This document shows positions 35,632 through 44,341 of a stretch of DNA of 64,000 bases, piece after piece (within the stretch, counting starts at the first letter, position 1; the number at the start of each line of letters is the position of its first letter). The translations under genes were made by a program, and so were the position numbers. The stretch comes from JAENVU01 sp046598395 (GTDB taxonomy: Bacteria > Actinomycetota > Acidimicrobiia > IMCC26256 > JAENVU01). The notes beneath the pieces were generated by a model, which was not told the DNA's origin, ran no database searches, and saw only the letters and a list, made by a program, of their open reading frames with translations. The DNA is taken from assembly GCA_046598395.1 (NCBI GenBank), contig JBKJIQ010000001.1, positions 13,185-77,184 on the forward strand, written 5' to 3'.

Positions 35632-36557
35632 GAGCTGCCGCGATCGATATCGGTACGAACTCCGCCCGGTTGCTCGTAGGTGAACTCGATCACCCCGACG
35701 GTGAGATCGTGGCGCTCGACCGACGCATGACGATCACCCGGCTGGGGCAGGGAGTCGATGAGCACCGCCGGCTTGCGCCCGACGCGATTGCTCGGACGGT
35801 GGATGCCTTGGCGGAGTACCGCGGTGTCATCGACGCTGTCGGTGGAGTGACCGCGGTGCGCGCCACGGCTACCTCGGCGGCACGGGACGCCGAGAACCGC
35901 GACGACTTCTTCGGTCCGGCCGAGGCTGCCCTGGGCGTGCGGCCCGAGTTGCTGAGCGGCGCCGAGGAAGCGCGGTTGTCGTTTCTCGGCGCGACCACCG
36001 GCTTGGCGGGAGTGGCTCCCGGTCCGTACCTCGTGGTCGATATCGGTGGCGGTTCGACCGAGTTCGTGGTGGGAACGACCGAGCCGGAAGGGCTCATCTC
36101 GGTCGACATCGGCTGCGTGCGTATTACCGAGGCGTGGCTGCACTCGGATCCACCCACGGCCGAGGAGTTGAGTCAGGCCGTGCATGTGGTGCGCGAGCAT
36201 CTTGGCGACGTGTTGCGTGAAGTTCCCGGCGTGACGTCCGCCAAGACGTTGGTGGGGCTCGCCGGCACGGTGTCGAGCATGGCAATGATTGAGCAGGGCT
36301 TGCATGTTTACGACCGAGATCGGGTGCATCATTTCCACTTGACGAAGGCGGCGGCCGAGGATGGGTTCCGCACTTTGGCCACCGAGGCGATTGCGGATCG
36401 TCGCCATAACCCGGGGCTCGAGCCGGGGCGGGTCGACGTGATCGTGGGCGGAGCGGTGATCCTCGTGTCGATCCTGCGTTCCTTTGGCTTCGACGAGGTG
36501 CTCACCAGCGAGTCGGACATTCTGGATGGATTAGTGCGTGACCTCGCGAGTCGCTGA
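35628..36557 (+). CDS. ppx: Exopolyphosphatase/guanosine pentaphosphatase (Ppx/GppA)
   Basis: 309 residues with the ASKHA phosphatase motifs AAIDIGTNSARLLVGE, VVDIGGGSTEFVVG and GLAGTVSSMAM. Degrades polyphosphate or pppGpp; this short form is the typical actinobacterial one. GTG overlaps the DUF501 stop. Start assignment is safe from the phosphate-1 motif. A 7-bp inverted repeat follows the stop. Confidence 0.92.
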   Translation: MRAAAIDIGTNSARLLVGELDHPDGEIVALDRRMTITRLGQGVDEHRRLAPDAIARTVDALAEYRGVIDAVGGVTAVRATATSAARDAENRDDFFGPAEAALGVRPELLSGAEEARLSFLGATTGLAGVAPGPYLVVDIGGGSTEFVVGTTEPEGLISVDIGCVRITEAWLHSDPPTAEELSQAVHVVREHLGDVLREVPGVTSAKTLVGLAGTVSSMAMIEQGLHVYDRDRVHHFHLTKAAAEDGFRTLATEAIADRRHNPGLEPGRVDVIVGGAVILVSILRSFGFDEVLTSESDILDGLVRDLASR

Positions 36558-36591
36558 CGGGAACGCTACGGATTTGGCCCTCAACTCGGTT

Positions 36592-36614
36592 ACCAAACGC
36601 GCCGTTGGTTTGGT
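36592..36614 (+). promoter_or_regulatory. 7-bp inverted repeat immediately upstream of a GTG start
   Basis: ACCAAAC at 36592-36598 pairs with GTTTGGT at 36608-36614 with a 9-base loop. It ends one base before the putative GTG at 36615, so it could hide the start or be the 3' end signal of ppx. No T-run follows. Confidence 0.4.
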
Positions 36615-36980
36615 GTGGAGCTCGCAGTGTTTGTCGAGATGCTCGGTCGGCTTGGACCCGACGACCTCAACACCGTCGCGCGCGCCATCGACGAGTCGCA
36701 CCAAACCGCGGCGGATGAAGTGGCGGCGTGGGAAGACCTCATGCGTATCGACGAAGCACTGCGGCTTCGAGGTCAGAGTCGGGTTGGAGCCCGTGCCGCG
36801 CACGACGCGGTGGCGGCCGTGCGCCTGGCAGTCGCCAAGAGCGACACCGAGATTTCCGACACCGTCGTGACGCGCGTGGCGCGCGAAGCGGCGCTGCTCG
36901 CTCGGGCACTGGTGGCCGACGTGGACGAATCCGTCGCCCATCTCGAGCGCGAGTTCTTCTGCGTCACCCGCGCGGCGTAG
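36615..36980 (+). CDS. Helical protein of unknown function
   Basis: 121 residues, mostly alpha-helical, acidic and Ala-rich (DDLNTVARAIDESHQTAADE, ARAAHDAVAAVRLAVAKSD). I cannot name a family. The reading frame is supported by actinobacteria-like codon use and position after ppx. The start could be GTG 36615 or GTG 36627. No signal or membrane segment is seen. Confidence 0.6.
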   Translation: MELAVFVEMLGRLGPDDLNTVARAIDESHQTAADEVAAWEDLMRIDEALRLRGQSRVGARAAHDAVAAVRLAVAKSDTEISDTVVTRVAREAALLARALVADVDESVAHLEREFFCVTRAA

Positions 36981-37029
36981 AAGGCGGAGAACCAGCGCTC
37001 AGAGGTTCGCTCATCGGTACCATGCGGCG

Positions 37030-38121
37030 ATGGTGCACCCCGATCGTCTCCTCATGGGCCCCGGCCCCTCCAATCCGTACCCCGAAGTGGTGGAGGCCTT
37101 CACCCAACCGCTGCTCGGGCACCTCGATCCCGAGTTCTTGCGAATCTTGGATGAGACGTGTGACCGTCTGCGGACCGTCTTCGCCACCCAGAACGCGCTG
37201 ACGCTTCCGATCTCGGGCACCGGGTCCGCGGGGATGGAGGCGTGCTTCGTCAATCTCGTGGAGCCGGGCGACACCGTGATCGTGGGCGTGAACGGCGTGT
37301 TCGGTGAGCGGATGTGTGAGGTGGCTCGCCGCACCGGCGCCACCGTGGAGCGGGTGGAAGCCGAGTGGGGTACCGCGATCGATCCGCAACGGTTGCTCGA
37401 CGCGCACCGCGCCGTGCCTCACGCGCGCCTGGTTGCGGTGGTCCACGCGGAGACCTCCACGGGCGTCGAGAACGACATCGCACCTCTGCGCGCGATCAGC
37501 GAGACCGACACCCTGCTCTTGGTGGACGCGGTCACCTCGTTGGCGGGCATTCCCCTCGCGGTCGACGAGTGGGGGATCGATGCGTGTTACTCGGGTACCC
37601 AGAAGTGCCTCGGCGTCCCGCCGGGCCTCTCACCGGTCACGTTCTCGGCGCGCGCGGTCGAGCGCATCTCCACGCGTACGACCCCGGTGCAGTCGTGGTA
37701 CTTGGACCTCGGACTCATCGGTGACTACGTGGGCACCGCGCGCAAGTATCACCACACCGCGCCCACTGGAATGATCGTCGCGCTCCATGCGGGTCTTGGC
37801 GTTGTGCTGGATGAGGGTCTCGATCAGGTGTGGTCGCGCCACCGCTACGTCGGCAACGCGTTGCAGGCTGCATTACCGGACCTCGGGTTCTCCCTGATCG
37901 CGCCCGCAACCAATCGGCTCCCGCAGCTCACGTCGGTTCGGTTGCCCGAAGGCCTCGACGAAGCAGTACTTCGCCGTCGATTGCTCGCCGACTACAGCAT
38001 CGAAGTGGGCGGCGGCCTCGGCGCGTTCGCCGGGATTGCATGGCGCATCGGGCTGATGGGCCACACCGCCCGTCGCCGTTCCGTAAGCGCGCTGCTCGGC
38101 GCGCTGGCGGAGCTGCTCTGA
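37030..38121 (+). CDS. Class V aminotransferase (alanine-glyoxylate/serine-pyruvate type)
   Basis: 363 residues, PLP fold type I, close to serine-glyoxylate or alanine-glyoxylate transaminases: LLMGPGPSNPYPEV, GTGSAGMEA, D166 in LLVDAVTS and the PLP lysine K192 in SGTQKCLGVPPG. It would move amino groups between serine/alanine and glyoxylate/pyruvate. ATG at 37030. Gene pair with the following EEP protein, six bases apart. Confidence 0.88.
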   Translation: MVHPDRLLMGPGPSNPYPEVVEAFTQPLLGHLDPEFLRILDETCDRLRTVFATQNALTLPISGTGSAGMEACFVNLVEPGDTVIVGVNGVFGERMCEVARRTGATVERVEAEWGTAIDPQRLLDAHRAVPHARLVAVVHAETSTGVENDIAPLRAISETDTLLLVDAVTSLAGIPLAVDEWGIDACYSGTQKCLGVPPGLSPVTFSARAVERISTRTTPVQSWYLDLGLIGDYVGTARKYHHTAPTGMIVALHAGLGVVLDEGLDQVWSRHRYVGNALQAALPDLGFSLIAPATNRLPQLTSVRLPEGLDEAVLRRRLLADYSIEVGGGLGAFAGIAWRIGLMGHTARRRSVSALLGALAELL

Positions 38122-38126
38122 TCGTT

Positions 38127-38864
38127 GTGAGCGAGGTTGGGCAGACGGTGCTCACCGTGATCACCTGGAACGCGCAGGGCAGCCATGGGATGAATGTGCC
38201 GGCAGTTGCGGCGTCGCTGCTCGCGCACGAACCGGATGTTGTCCTACTCCAAGAGGTGCAACGCCGTCAGCTGGGCGAGTTGCACGTTGCAATGGGAGCC
38301 ACCGATGCGCGGTGGCGGTTCAAACACTGGGGCGTGAAGATCCCTGCTGAAGGTCTTGGGGTCGTGTCGATGGTGCCGCTCGATCGCGTCCATCACCAGG
38401 TGCTCGCGCATCGGTGGCAGTTCTGGAACTGGCGGCGCCGGGTGGCGATCCACCTCGGGGTGGAGGTTGGCGGAGTGCTGGTGCGGTGTATCGACGTTCA
38501 TCTCGGCGCCGGAGTTCCCGATGCCGAGCGGGTCCGTCAGGCCCGAGAATTGTTGCGAGCCGCGCCGAACGCCAGTCTCATCGGAGGGGACCTCAACGCC
38601 GAGCCCAACTCGGACGAGCTGACCGCCTTTGCCGAGTGTGGATGGCGCGACGCCGAGCGACGCCTCCACGGCCACACGCCATCTCCGAGCACGAACTGGG
38701 TGGCGGGCCCGCGCCGCCAAGCTCCAACGCAACGGCTCGACTACCTGCTCGTACCGGAAGCCGTCGAGGTGCTCGAGGCGTTCGTCCCCGACGATTGGCC
38801 CACCTGGGCCGCCCTCTCCGACCACGTCCCGGTCGTGGCCCGCCTCCGGTTCGCCTGCCGCTGA
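38127..38864 (+). CDS. Endonuclease/exonuclease/phosphatase (EEP) family protein
   Basis: 245 residues. Start motif TVITWNAQG, then VVLLQEVQRR (catalytic Glu), VRCIDVHLGA, LIGGDLNAEPNSDE and the terminal LSDHVPVVARL with the catalytic His. Members cleave DNA, RNA or phosphoester substrates with Mg2+. No signal peptide, so it is probably cytoplasmic. GTG at 38127 follows the aminotransferase by six bases. Confidence 0.87.
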   Translation: MSEVGQTVLTVITWNAQGSHGMNVPAVAASLLAHEPDVVLLQEVQRRQLGELHVAMGATDARWRFKHWGVKIPAEGLGVVSMVPLDRVHHQVLAHRWQFWNWRRRVAIHLGVEVGGVLVRCIDVHLGAGVPDAERVRQARELLRAAPNASLIGGDLNAEPNSDELTAFAECGWRDAERRLHGHTPSPSTNWVAGPRRQAPTQRLDYLLVPEAVEVLEAFVPDDWPTWAALSDHVPVVARLRFACR

Positions 38865-38898
38865 TTTCGTCGGGCGGCTATGGAGTCACCGTAACGGC

Positions 38899-38912
38899 CA
38901 GTATGTATACTG
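38899..38912 (+). promoter_or_regulatory. Symmetric operator/-10 of the vapBC-type pair
   Basis: CAGTA-TGTA-TACTG has 5-bp arms and contains TATACT (38906-38911), a good -10 element, six bases before the ATG at 38918. Transcript would be nearly leaderless, and the symmetric element would let the RHH antitoxin repress its own operon. Binding is inference. Confidence 0.55.
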
Positions 38913-38917
38913 ACGGG

Positions 38918-39151
38918 ATGAAAACAGTCAGTATCACGATGCCGGAAGTGCTCGATGAACGGGCGGCAACCGAGGCTCGGCGCCGCGGGATCTCGAAGTC
39001 CGAACTCATTCGGATCGGTCTGGATGCTGTCCTGCCCAAACCCTCAGGCGAGATGCCCGAACCCGATCTCTGGCGGTCCCTCGCCGGCTTTGGGTCGCGT
39101 CGCCTCACCGTCGAACCCGGTGAAATCGACGACGTCGTCTATCGCGCGTGA
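38918..39151 (+). CDS. RHH (CopG-like) antitoxin, VapB type
   Basis: 77 residues. The ribbon-helix-helix domain is at the start (KTVSITMPEVLDERAATEAR RRG-like, then SKSELIRIGLDAVL). The remainder is the toxin-binding tail (LWRSLAGFGSRRL, EIDDVVY). Antitoxin and autorepressor of the pair with the following PIN gene. ATG at 38918. Overlaps it as GTGA. Confidence 0.83.
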   Translation: MKTVSITMPEVLDERAATEARRRGISKSELIRIGLDAVLPKPSGEMPEPDLWRSLAGFGSRRLTVEPGEIDDVVYRA

Positions 39152-39564
39152 AGTTTGCCGACACCGGTTGGTGGGTCGCGTGGTCGTTGCCGGACGACCA
39201 CCATCACCGCGATGCGGTCCGGATGATCGGCACGCTCGGAGTTGCTGAGCAGGTCATCACCACGAACTACGTCCTGGGTGAATCGTGGACGTTTCTGCGT
39301 CGCAAGGATGGACACCAGAGTGCCGTGGCCTTCCTTGAGCGCACCGACGCACTGGTGGAGAGCGATCGGCTCGTCGTGCACCGGGTGACCGAAATGCAGG
39401 AGACTTCGGCATGGGAATGGCTCCGCAAGCGCGACGAACGCGAGTACTCGTTTGTGGACGCCACCAGTTTTCGAGTGATGCGAGACCGCCGACTGCGCGA
39501 GGCACTCGCATTCGATCAAGACTTCGCAGCTGCGGGCTTTCTTGAGGTGAAGCCGCGACCATAG
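39148..39564 (+). CDS. PIN-domain ribonuclease toxin, VapC type
   Basis: 138 residues: acidic residues in KFADTGWWVA, NYVLGESWTFL and YSFVDATSFRVM, with a fourth in AFDQDFAAAGF. Mg2+-dependent RNase inhibited by the upstream antitoxin. GTG overlaps the antitoxin stop. It converges with orn, 13 bp apart. The class is clear; RNA target unknown. Confidence 0.86.
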   Translation: MKFADTGWWVAWSLPDDHHHRDAVRMIGTLGVAEQVITTNYVLGESWTFLRRKDGHQSAVAFLERTDALVESDRLVVHRVTEMQETSAWEWLRKRDEREYSFVDATSFRVMRDRRLREALAFDQDFAAAGFLEVKPRP

Positions 39565-39577
39565 GGACTCGACCGAA

Positions 39578-40186
39578 TCAGGGAGTGGCGTCGGGAAGCT
39601 TGAGGAAGTTTGTGCGGTAGTAGCGCAGCTCTTCGATGGATTCCCGGATGTCATCGAGTGCGCGGTGGGTCGACTTCTTCGACGGTTGACCCTTGAGGAC
39701 CGCGGGGTTCCACCGGCGAGCGAGTTCCTTCAGCGAGCTGACATCGATGCTGCGATAGTGCACGTACTGATCCACCGCCGGGAGGTAGCGGTCGAGGAAT
39801 CGCCGGTCGACGCCGATCGAGTTCCCACACAGCGGTGCGGAGTTTGCCGGGATCCGGTCGGCCAGGTACTCGAGCACCTGGACTCCCGCGGCGGCAAGCG
39901 ACAATGTCGACGCCTCGATCTGAGGGAGCAGCCCAGATTTCGTGTGCATGGTGGTCACGAAATCATCCATTCGGCTGAGGTCGTCTGGGGTCGCGTGGAT
40001 CACCAAGTCGATGCCGTCGTCCACCAGTTCCAGCTGGGAGTCGGTGATCAGGACCGCGATCTCCACGATCGTGTGGCGGACGGTGTCGAGGCCCGTCATC
40101 TCGAGGTCGATCCATACCAGCCGATCGCTCGGGCCGGCTTTCACTTCATCTGACGGATCGGGCGTCGGTTGCGTGGGCTCGGCCAT
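39578..40186 (-). CDS. orn: Oligoribonuclease
   Basis: 202 residues of the DEDDh exonuclease family: VWIDLEMTGLDTVRHTIVEI, GNSIGVDRRFLDRYLP, the Tyr/His pair near KSTHRALDDIRESI. Degrades 2- to 5-nt RNA including pGpG. A Pro/Ser/Asp-rich lead of about 25 residues precedes the fold. ATG at 40186. It diverges from the synthetase gene across only 39 bp, which must hold both promoters. Confidence 0.94.
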   Translation of the reverse strand: MAEPTQPTPDPSDEVKAGPSDRLVWIDLEMTGLDTVRHTIVEIAVLITDSQLELVDDGIDLVIHATPDDLSRMDDFVTTMHTKSGLLPQIEASTLSLAAAGVQVLEYLADRIPANSAPLCGNSIGVDRRFLDRYLPAVDQYVHYRSIDVSSLKELARRWNPAVLKGQPSKKSTHRALDDIRESIEELRYYRTNFLKLPDATP

Positions 40187-40225
40187 GGAAAAACCTTAGG
40201 TGGGCGGCGCCGATATTCTGCGGCC

Positions 40226-42196
40226 GTGCCTGATGCGACCGCGGTGTGGAATCCGACCCCCGAGCTTGCCCGCGCGAGCAACGTCGGACGATTCATGGCC
40301 ACCCACGGGTTCAACGATTTCGAGGATCTGCGCACGCGGTCGATCGATGATCCCGAGTGGTTCTGGGATGCGTTCATCCGCTTCGCGGGGCTCCCGTTCG
40401 ACACCCAATATTCCCACGTGCTCGACGAGTCGGCCGGCATCGAGTGGGCCACGTGGTTCACTGGCGGCCGGCTCAACGCTGCGAGTGTGTGTGTCGATCG
40501 CTGGGCCGACGATCCCAGCCGTCGGGATCATCTGGCGATCCTCTGGGAAGGCGAGGAGGGCGAACCGCGGTCGATGACCTACGGCGAACTGCGTGCGCTC
40601 ACCGACGCGATCGCTGGTGGCCTGGCCGAGCGGGGAATCGGCATCGGCGACGCGGTGGGTGTGTTCCTCCCGATGTTGCCCGAGACGGTGGCCACGGTGA
40701 TGGCCGTCGCGAAACTGGGCGCGATCTTCCTCCCGATCTTCTCGGGCTATGGCGCCGAAGCGGTCGCGGTTCGCTTGGAGGAAGGCGAGGCCAAGGCGCT
40801 CGTCACCGCCGATGGCACCACGCGGCGGGGCAAGGTCGTTTCGATGAAGGAGACCGCAGACGCGGCCGTCGCGCGGGTGCCGAGCGTGGCGACCGTGGTG
40901 GTGGTGCCTCGCCTCGGGATCGATGTGCCGATGACCCCAGGCCGAGACCTCACGTTGGCGCAATGTTGTGCGCTCGGGCCCGCCGCGCCGTTCGCGACTC
41001 CGGCGCTCGACGCTGAGCATCCCTTGTTCATCGCGTATACGAGCGGTACCACGGGCAAGCCGAAGGGAGTTGTGCACGTCCACGGCGGCTTCGTGGTGAA
41101 GATCGCGGAAGAAGTGGGATTCCAGGCCGACTGCCGGTCGATTCCCACGGGCGGCGATCGCGACGATGTGCTGTTTTGGCTCACCGACCTCGGTTGGATC
41201 ATGGGGCCATGGCAGATCTTCGGCACCCTCGCGTGGGGAGCCACGATGTTTTGTTACGACGGTGCGCCCGACTATCCGGGACCGGATCGACTCTGGGCCA
41301 TGGTGGAACGCCATCGCATCTCGATCCTCGGCGTCTCACCCACGTTGATCCGGGCGCTCATGGCCAAGGGCGATGAACCGGTGCGCGCGTACGACCTGTC
41401 GTCGTTGCGGGTGCTGGGCTCCACCGGTGAACCGTGGAACGACGGTCCGTGGCGGTGGTACTTCGAGGAGGTCGGTGGCGGGCGTTGTCCGGTGATCAAC
41501 GTGAGTGGCGGCACCGAGGTCGGATGCTTCTTGAGCCCGCACGTTGTGGAACCGATCGCCGCGTGTTCCCTTGGTGGACCGGCGCTCGGATGCGCGATGG
41601 ATGTAGTGGACGACGATTGCCAACCGGTGCGCGGCATCGTCGGTGAACTCGTATGCCGTCGACCGTGGCCGGCGATGACGCGGGGCATGTGGAAAGAACC
41701 TGACCGCTACATCGAGACCTATTGGTCGCGATGGCCGGGAGTGTGGTGGCACGGGGATTGGGCCTCGATCGATGCCAGCGGACAGTGGTTTCTGCATGGC
41801 CGATCCGATGACACGATCAAACTCGCAGGCAAGCGGCTCGGACCGGCAGAGGTGGAATCAGCGTTGGTCGACCACCCGATGGTGGTGGAGAGCGCGGCGA
41901 TCGGATTGCCCGACGAACTCAAGGGCGAGAAGTTGGTGTGTTTCGTGGTGCTGGCGCCGGGCGCGCCGAGCAGCGATGAACTGCGGGCGGAGTTGCGAGC
42001 GTTGGTGGGGACCCGGCTGGGGAAGTCGTTCATGCCATCGGCGGTCCATTTCACCGCAGCGTTGCCCAAGACCCGCAGCAACAAGATCATGCGGCGCACG
42101 ATCCGGGCTGTGGCGTTAGGTCATGAGCCGGGTGATATTTCCGGTCTCGAAGATGCGGCCGCGCTCGACGCGATTGCCGCCGCGGTGCGGCCGTGA
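40226..42196 (+). CDS. AMP-dependent acyl-CoA synthetase (acetyl-/propionyl-CoA synthetase-like)
   Basis: 656 residues. ATP/AMP motif FIAYTSGTTGKPKGVVHVHG, NVSGGTEVG, the adenylation loop WWHGDWASIDASGQWFLHGR, and a lysine in KTRSNKIMRRTIRAVALG near the end for adenylation. Activates a short acyl or aryl acid to its CoA ester via an acyl-AMP. The GTG at 40226 gives the family start; a longer upstream extension would run through the orn promoter. Overlaps the next gene by four bases. Confidence 0.9.
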   Translation: MPDATAVWNPTPELARASNVGRFMATHGFNDFEDLRTRSIDDPEWFWDAFIRFAGLPFDTQYSHVLDESAGIEWATWFTGGRLNAASVCVDRWADDPSRRDHLAILWEGEEGEPRSMTYGELRALTDAIAGGLAERGIGIGDAVGVFLPMLPETVATVMAVAKLGAIFLPIFSGYGAEAVAVRLEEGEAKALVTADGTTRRGKVVSMKETADAAVARVPSVATVVVVPRLGIDVPMTPGRDLTLAQCCALGPAAPFATPALDAEHPLFIAYTSGTTGKPKGVVHVHGGFVVKIAEEVGFQADCRSIPTGGDRDDVLFWLTDLGWIMGPWQIFGTLAWGATMFCYDGAPDYPGPDRLWAMVERHRISILGVSPTLIRALMAKGDEPVRAYDLSSLRVLGSTGEPWNDGPWRWYFEEVGGGRCPVINVSGGTEVGCFLSPHVVEPIAACSLGGPALGCAMDVVDDDCQPVRGIVGELVCRRPWPAMTRGMWKEPDRYIETYWSRWPGVWWHGDWASIDASGQWFLHGRSDDTIKLAGKRLGPAEVESALVDHPMVVESAAIGLPDELKGEKLVCFVVLAPGAPSSDELRAELRALVGTRLGKSFMPSAVHFTAALPKTRSNKIMRRTIRAVALGHEPGDISGLEDAAALDAIAAAVRP

Positions 42197-42816
42197 AGAA
42201 ACACGATGTGCCGCGCCTCGTTGGCGGTCGGGTGTTGCTCCGTCCACTGCGCGGATCGGACTTCGGCGCGTGGAGTGATATGCGCACCGCGAGCCGGGCC
42301 TGGTTGGAGCCGTGGGAACCGCTGCCCGATCCCGGCGCGCCGGACCCGGCTGCGAACTCCGACGCGTTCAAGGCCCGCTGCGGTGCGTGGGATCGTCAAC
42401 GTCAGTTCGACGCGGCATACGGCTTCGGATTGTTCCTCGTGCAATCGGAGCTCCTGATCGGAGAAGTCAGTCTCGGTGCGGTGCAGCGTGGACCGTTTCA
42501 ATCGGCGTCAGTGGGGTACTGGGTCGACGAACGCCACGCGGGTCATGGTTACGTACCCGAAGGTGTCGCGCTGATCCTTCGGTATGGGTTCGTCGATCTG
42601 GGACTTCACCGCATGGAGGCGGCGATCGTCCCGCGCAACGCAAAGAGTCGACGAGTCGCGCAGAAGCTTGGGCTCCGCGAAGAAGGAACATCGGAGCGAT
42701 TCCTGCAGATCTGCGGCGTCTACGAAGATCACGTTCGCTACGCGATCACCGTGGAGGAATGGCAGGAGCGCCGCGCCGAACTCGAAGCCATGTGTTCGGG
42801 AGTGATTTCGTCGTGA
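42193..42816 (+). CDS. GNAT-family N-acetyltransferase (RimJ/RimL-like)
   Basis: 207 residues. GNAT fold: VLLRPLRGSDFGAW, LIGEVSLGAV, GYWVDERHAGHGYVPEG (acetyl-CoA loop variant), NAKSRRVAQKLGLREEGT. RimJ/L-type members acetylate N-termini or small amines. GTG at 42193 overlaps the synthetase stop; the next gene overlaps its stop. Confidence 0.88.
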   Translation: MKKHDVPRLVGGRVLLRPLRGSDFGAWSDMRTASRAWLEPWEPLPDPGAPDPAANSDAFKARCGAWDRQRQFDAAYGFGLFLVQSELLIGEVSLGAVQRGPFQSASVGYWVDERHAGHGYVPEGVALILRYGFVDLGLHRMEAAIVPRNAKSRRVAQKLGLREEGTSERFLQICGVYEDHVRYAITVEEWQERRAELEAMCSGVISS

Positions 42817-43721
42817 CGCATTCGCCGCAGCTCGCGCGAGGGTTGTGGCATCTGATCGAACCCATCCATGCCGTGACGTACTTCGCCCCAGAAGCTGCCG
42901 CGGCGTTTTCCGATGTTGGCTACCGCGGCTTCTGGATGGGCTACTTCGCCGGGCGAGCGGCCCCACTCGGGCCGGTGGGCCCCGAAGCTGTCACCGCGCT
43001 CTTTTACAACTTCGCACCGAGTCGAGTGGCCCGCGCGCTCCCCGACGCGTGGGGGTTCGCCTCACCCGAGGCCGCGCTCGAAGCTCGAGCGCTCGGTTCG
43101 GTCCGCACGCTGGATCGCATGTTCGTGGGGGTCGCGACCGAGAGTGATCTGGCGGCGGCGGCCGAGCGGGTGCAACGCGCCGCTCAATCTGCCAACTGCG
43201 AAGGCCGCGCCCTCGCTGCGGCGAATGCGGCGCTGCCCTGGCCCGAGGATTCCACGGCCATCCTGTGGCACGGGACGACACTGCTCCGCGAGCACCGCGG
43301 GGACGGTCACGTCGCCGCCTTGATGGCGGCGGGAATCTCGGGTCGCGAATCTCACGTCCTCCAGGTTGCCGCCGGCCGGACGGATCGTGATGTGATGACC
43401 CGGGCCCGTGATATTGACGAAACGGAGTGGGCGGAACTGGCCGAGGGTCTGGCGGTGCGAGGGCTGATCACCCGCGACCTTGCGCTCACCGATGCAGGGC
43501 ACACCCTGAGGATGGCGATCGAGGACGACACGGACCGGAGAGCGCTTTCGGCCTACACCGAGCTCGATGGTGACGAGATCGGACAGCTCATGCACGCGGT
43601 CACGCCCTTGGCGGCGGCGGTCGTTGCGGCCGGCGATATCCCGACTGTGAACGCAATCGGATTGCCGATCTTGGATCGTCGTGATGTGCGGAACGTCGGT
43701 CCCGCAGAAGCGGTGATCTAG
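42813..43721 (+). CDS. SCO6745/SalK-family protein
   Basis: 302 residues, similar in layout to actinobacterial SalK-like proteins: LWHLIEPIHAVTYFAPEA, GYWRGFWMGYFA-like (GYRGFWMGYFAGR) and APSRVARALPDAW, then EHRGDGHVAALMAAGISG. Family function is unclear; some are regulator-like winged-helix proteins. GTG overlaps the GNAT gene stop. It is convergent with the next minus-strand gene, overlapping by four bases. Confidence 0.75.
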   Translation: MTHSPQLARGLWHLIEPIHAVTYFAPEAAAAFSDVGYRGFWMGYFAGRAAPLGPVGPEAVTALFYNFAPSRVARALPDAWGFASPEAALEARALGSVRTLDRMFVGVATESDLAAAAERVQRAAQSANCEGRALAAANAALPWPEDSTAILWHGTTLLREHRGDGHVAALMAAGISGRESHVLQVAAGRTDRDVMTRARDIDETEWAELAEGLAVRGLITRDLALTDAGHTLRMAIEDDTDRRALSAYTELDGDEIGQLMHAVTPLAAAVVAAGDIPTVNAIGLPILDRRDVRNVGPAEAVI

Positions 43722-44341
43722 CGCGGGCCGAGGATTTGGAAGGAACCGATGAGGCGGCCCACGGGCTTGTCGTCGCTCGTGGGGCTCCGGGCACTGATCG
43801 TGTAGAGCCGATCCTTGAGGAGGACCAGCCGTACGCGCCAGTAGGTGCCGCCGTTGCGATACACCACGTCTTTGATCGCGGCGTCGAAGAGCACAAATGG
43901 TGGGATCTGCGATTCAATCGCGGCGTGGTTCTCGCTGGCGAGCTGGCCCGCGATTTGGTTGAGCGACGACTTGTACGACTCGAGGGTGGCCTCGGGCTGG
44001 GGAGTCTTGGTGACCGAGAACTCGTAGCCGTCGCCGGGGCTACTCGAGACGGTGACGATCGTGCCGAACTCGTTCTTCGCGGTGCTGCGGCGCCATTGGG
44101 TTGGCGTCGTGACCTTGAACCCGTCCGGTGGACTCTCGAACAGGACACCGCCGGACTTGTTCACGTACCGCGAGATCGTGCCGCCGGCCGAGGGGTTGAT
44201 CCAGCGGGTCCAGACCCACCCGACCACCACGAAGAGCACGAGCGCCAGGCCGATCCAGGCGAGCAGCGTGGCCAGTGGGTTCGGGGAACGGGTCTCGACC
44301 ACCACTGCTTCCAGTGGCTCGGCGGTTTCCTCTTCGATCAT
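43718..44341 (-). CDS. Membrane-anchored protein of unknown function
   Basis: 207 residues with one membrane span (about 24-45, LATLLAWIGLALVLFVVVGW) and an external soluble domain: GGVLFESPPDGFKVTTPTQW, ...FGTIVTVSSSPGDGYEFSVT, then KDVVYRNGGTYWRVRLVLLK. No named family. It may bind a partner at the envelope. ATG at 44341 overlaps the upstream crotonase stop (four bases), indicating cotranscription. Confidence 0.6.
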   Translation of the reverse strand: MIEEETAEPLEAVVVETRSPNPLATLLAWIGLALVLFVVVGWVWTRWINPSAGGTISRYVNKSGGVLFESPPDGFKVTTPTQWRRSTAKNEFGTIVTVSSSPGDGYEFSVTKTPQPEATLESYKSSLNQIAGQLASENHAAIESQIPPFVLFDAAIKDVVYRNGGTYWRVRLVLLKDRLYTISARSPTSDDKPVGRLIGSFQILGPR

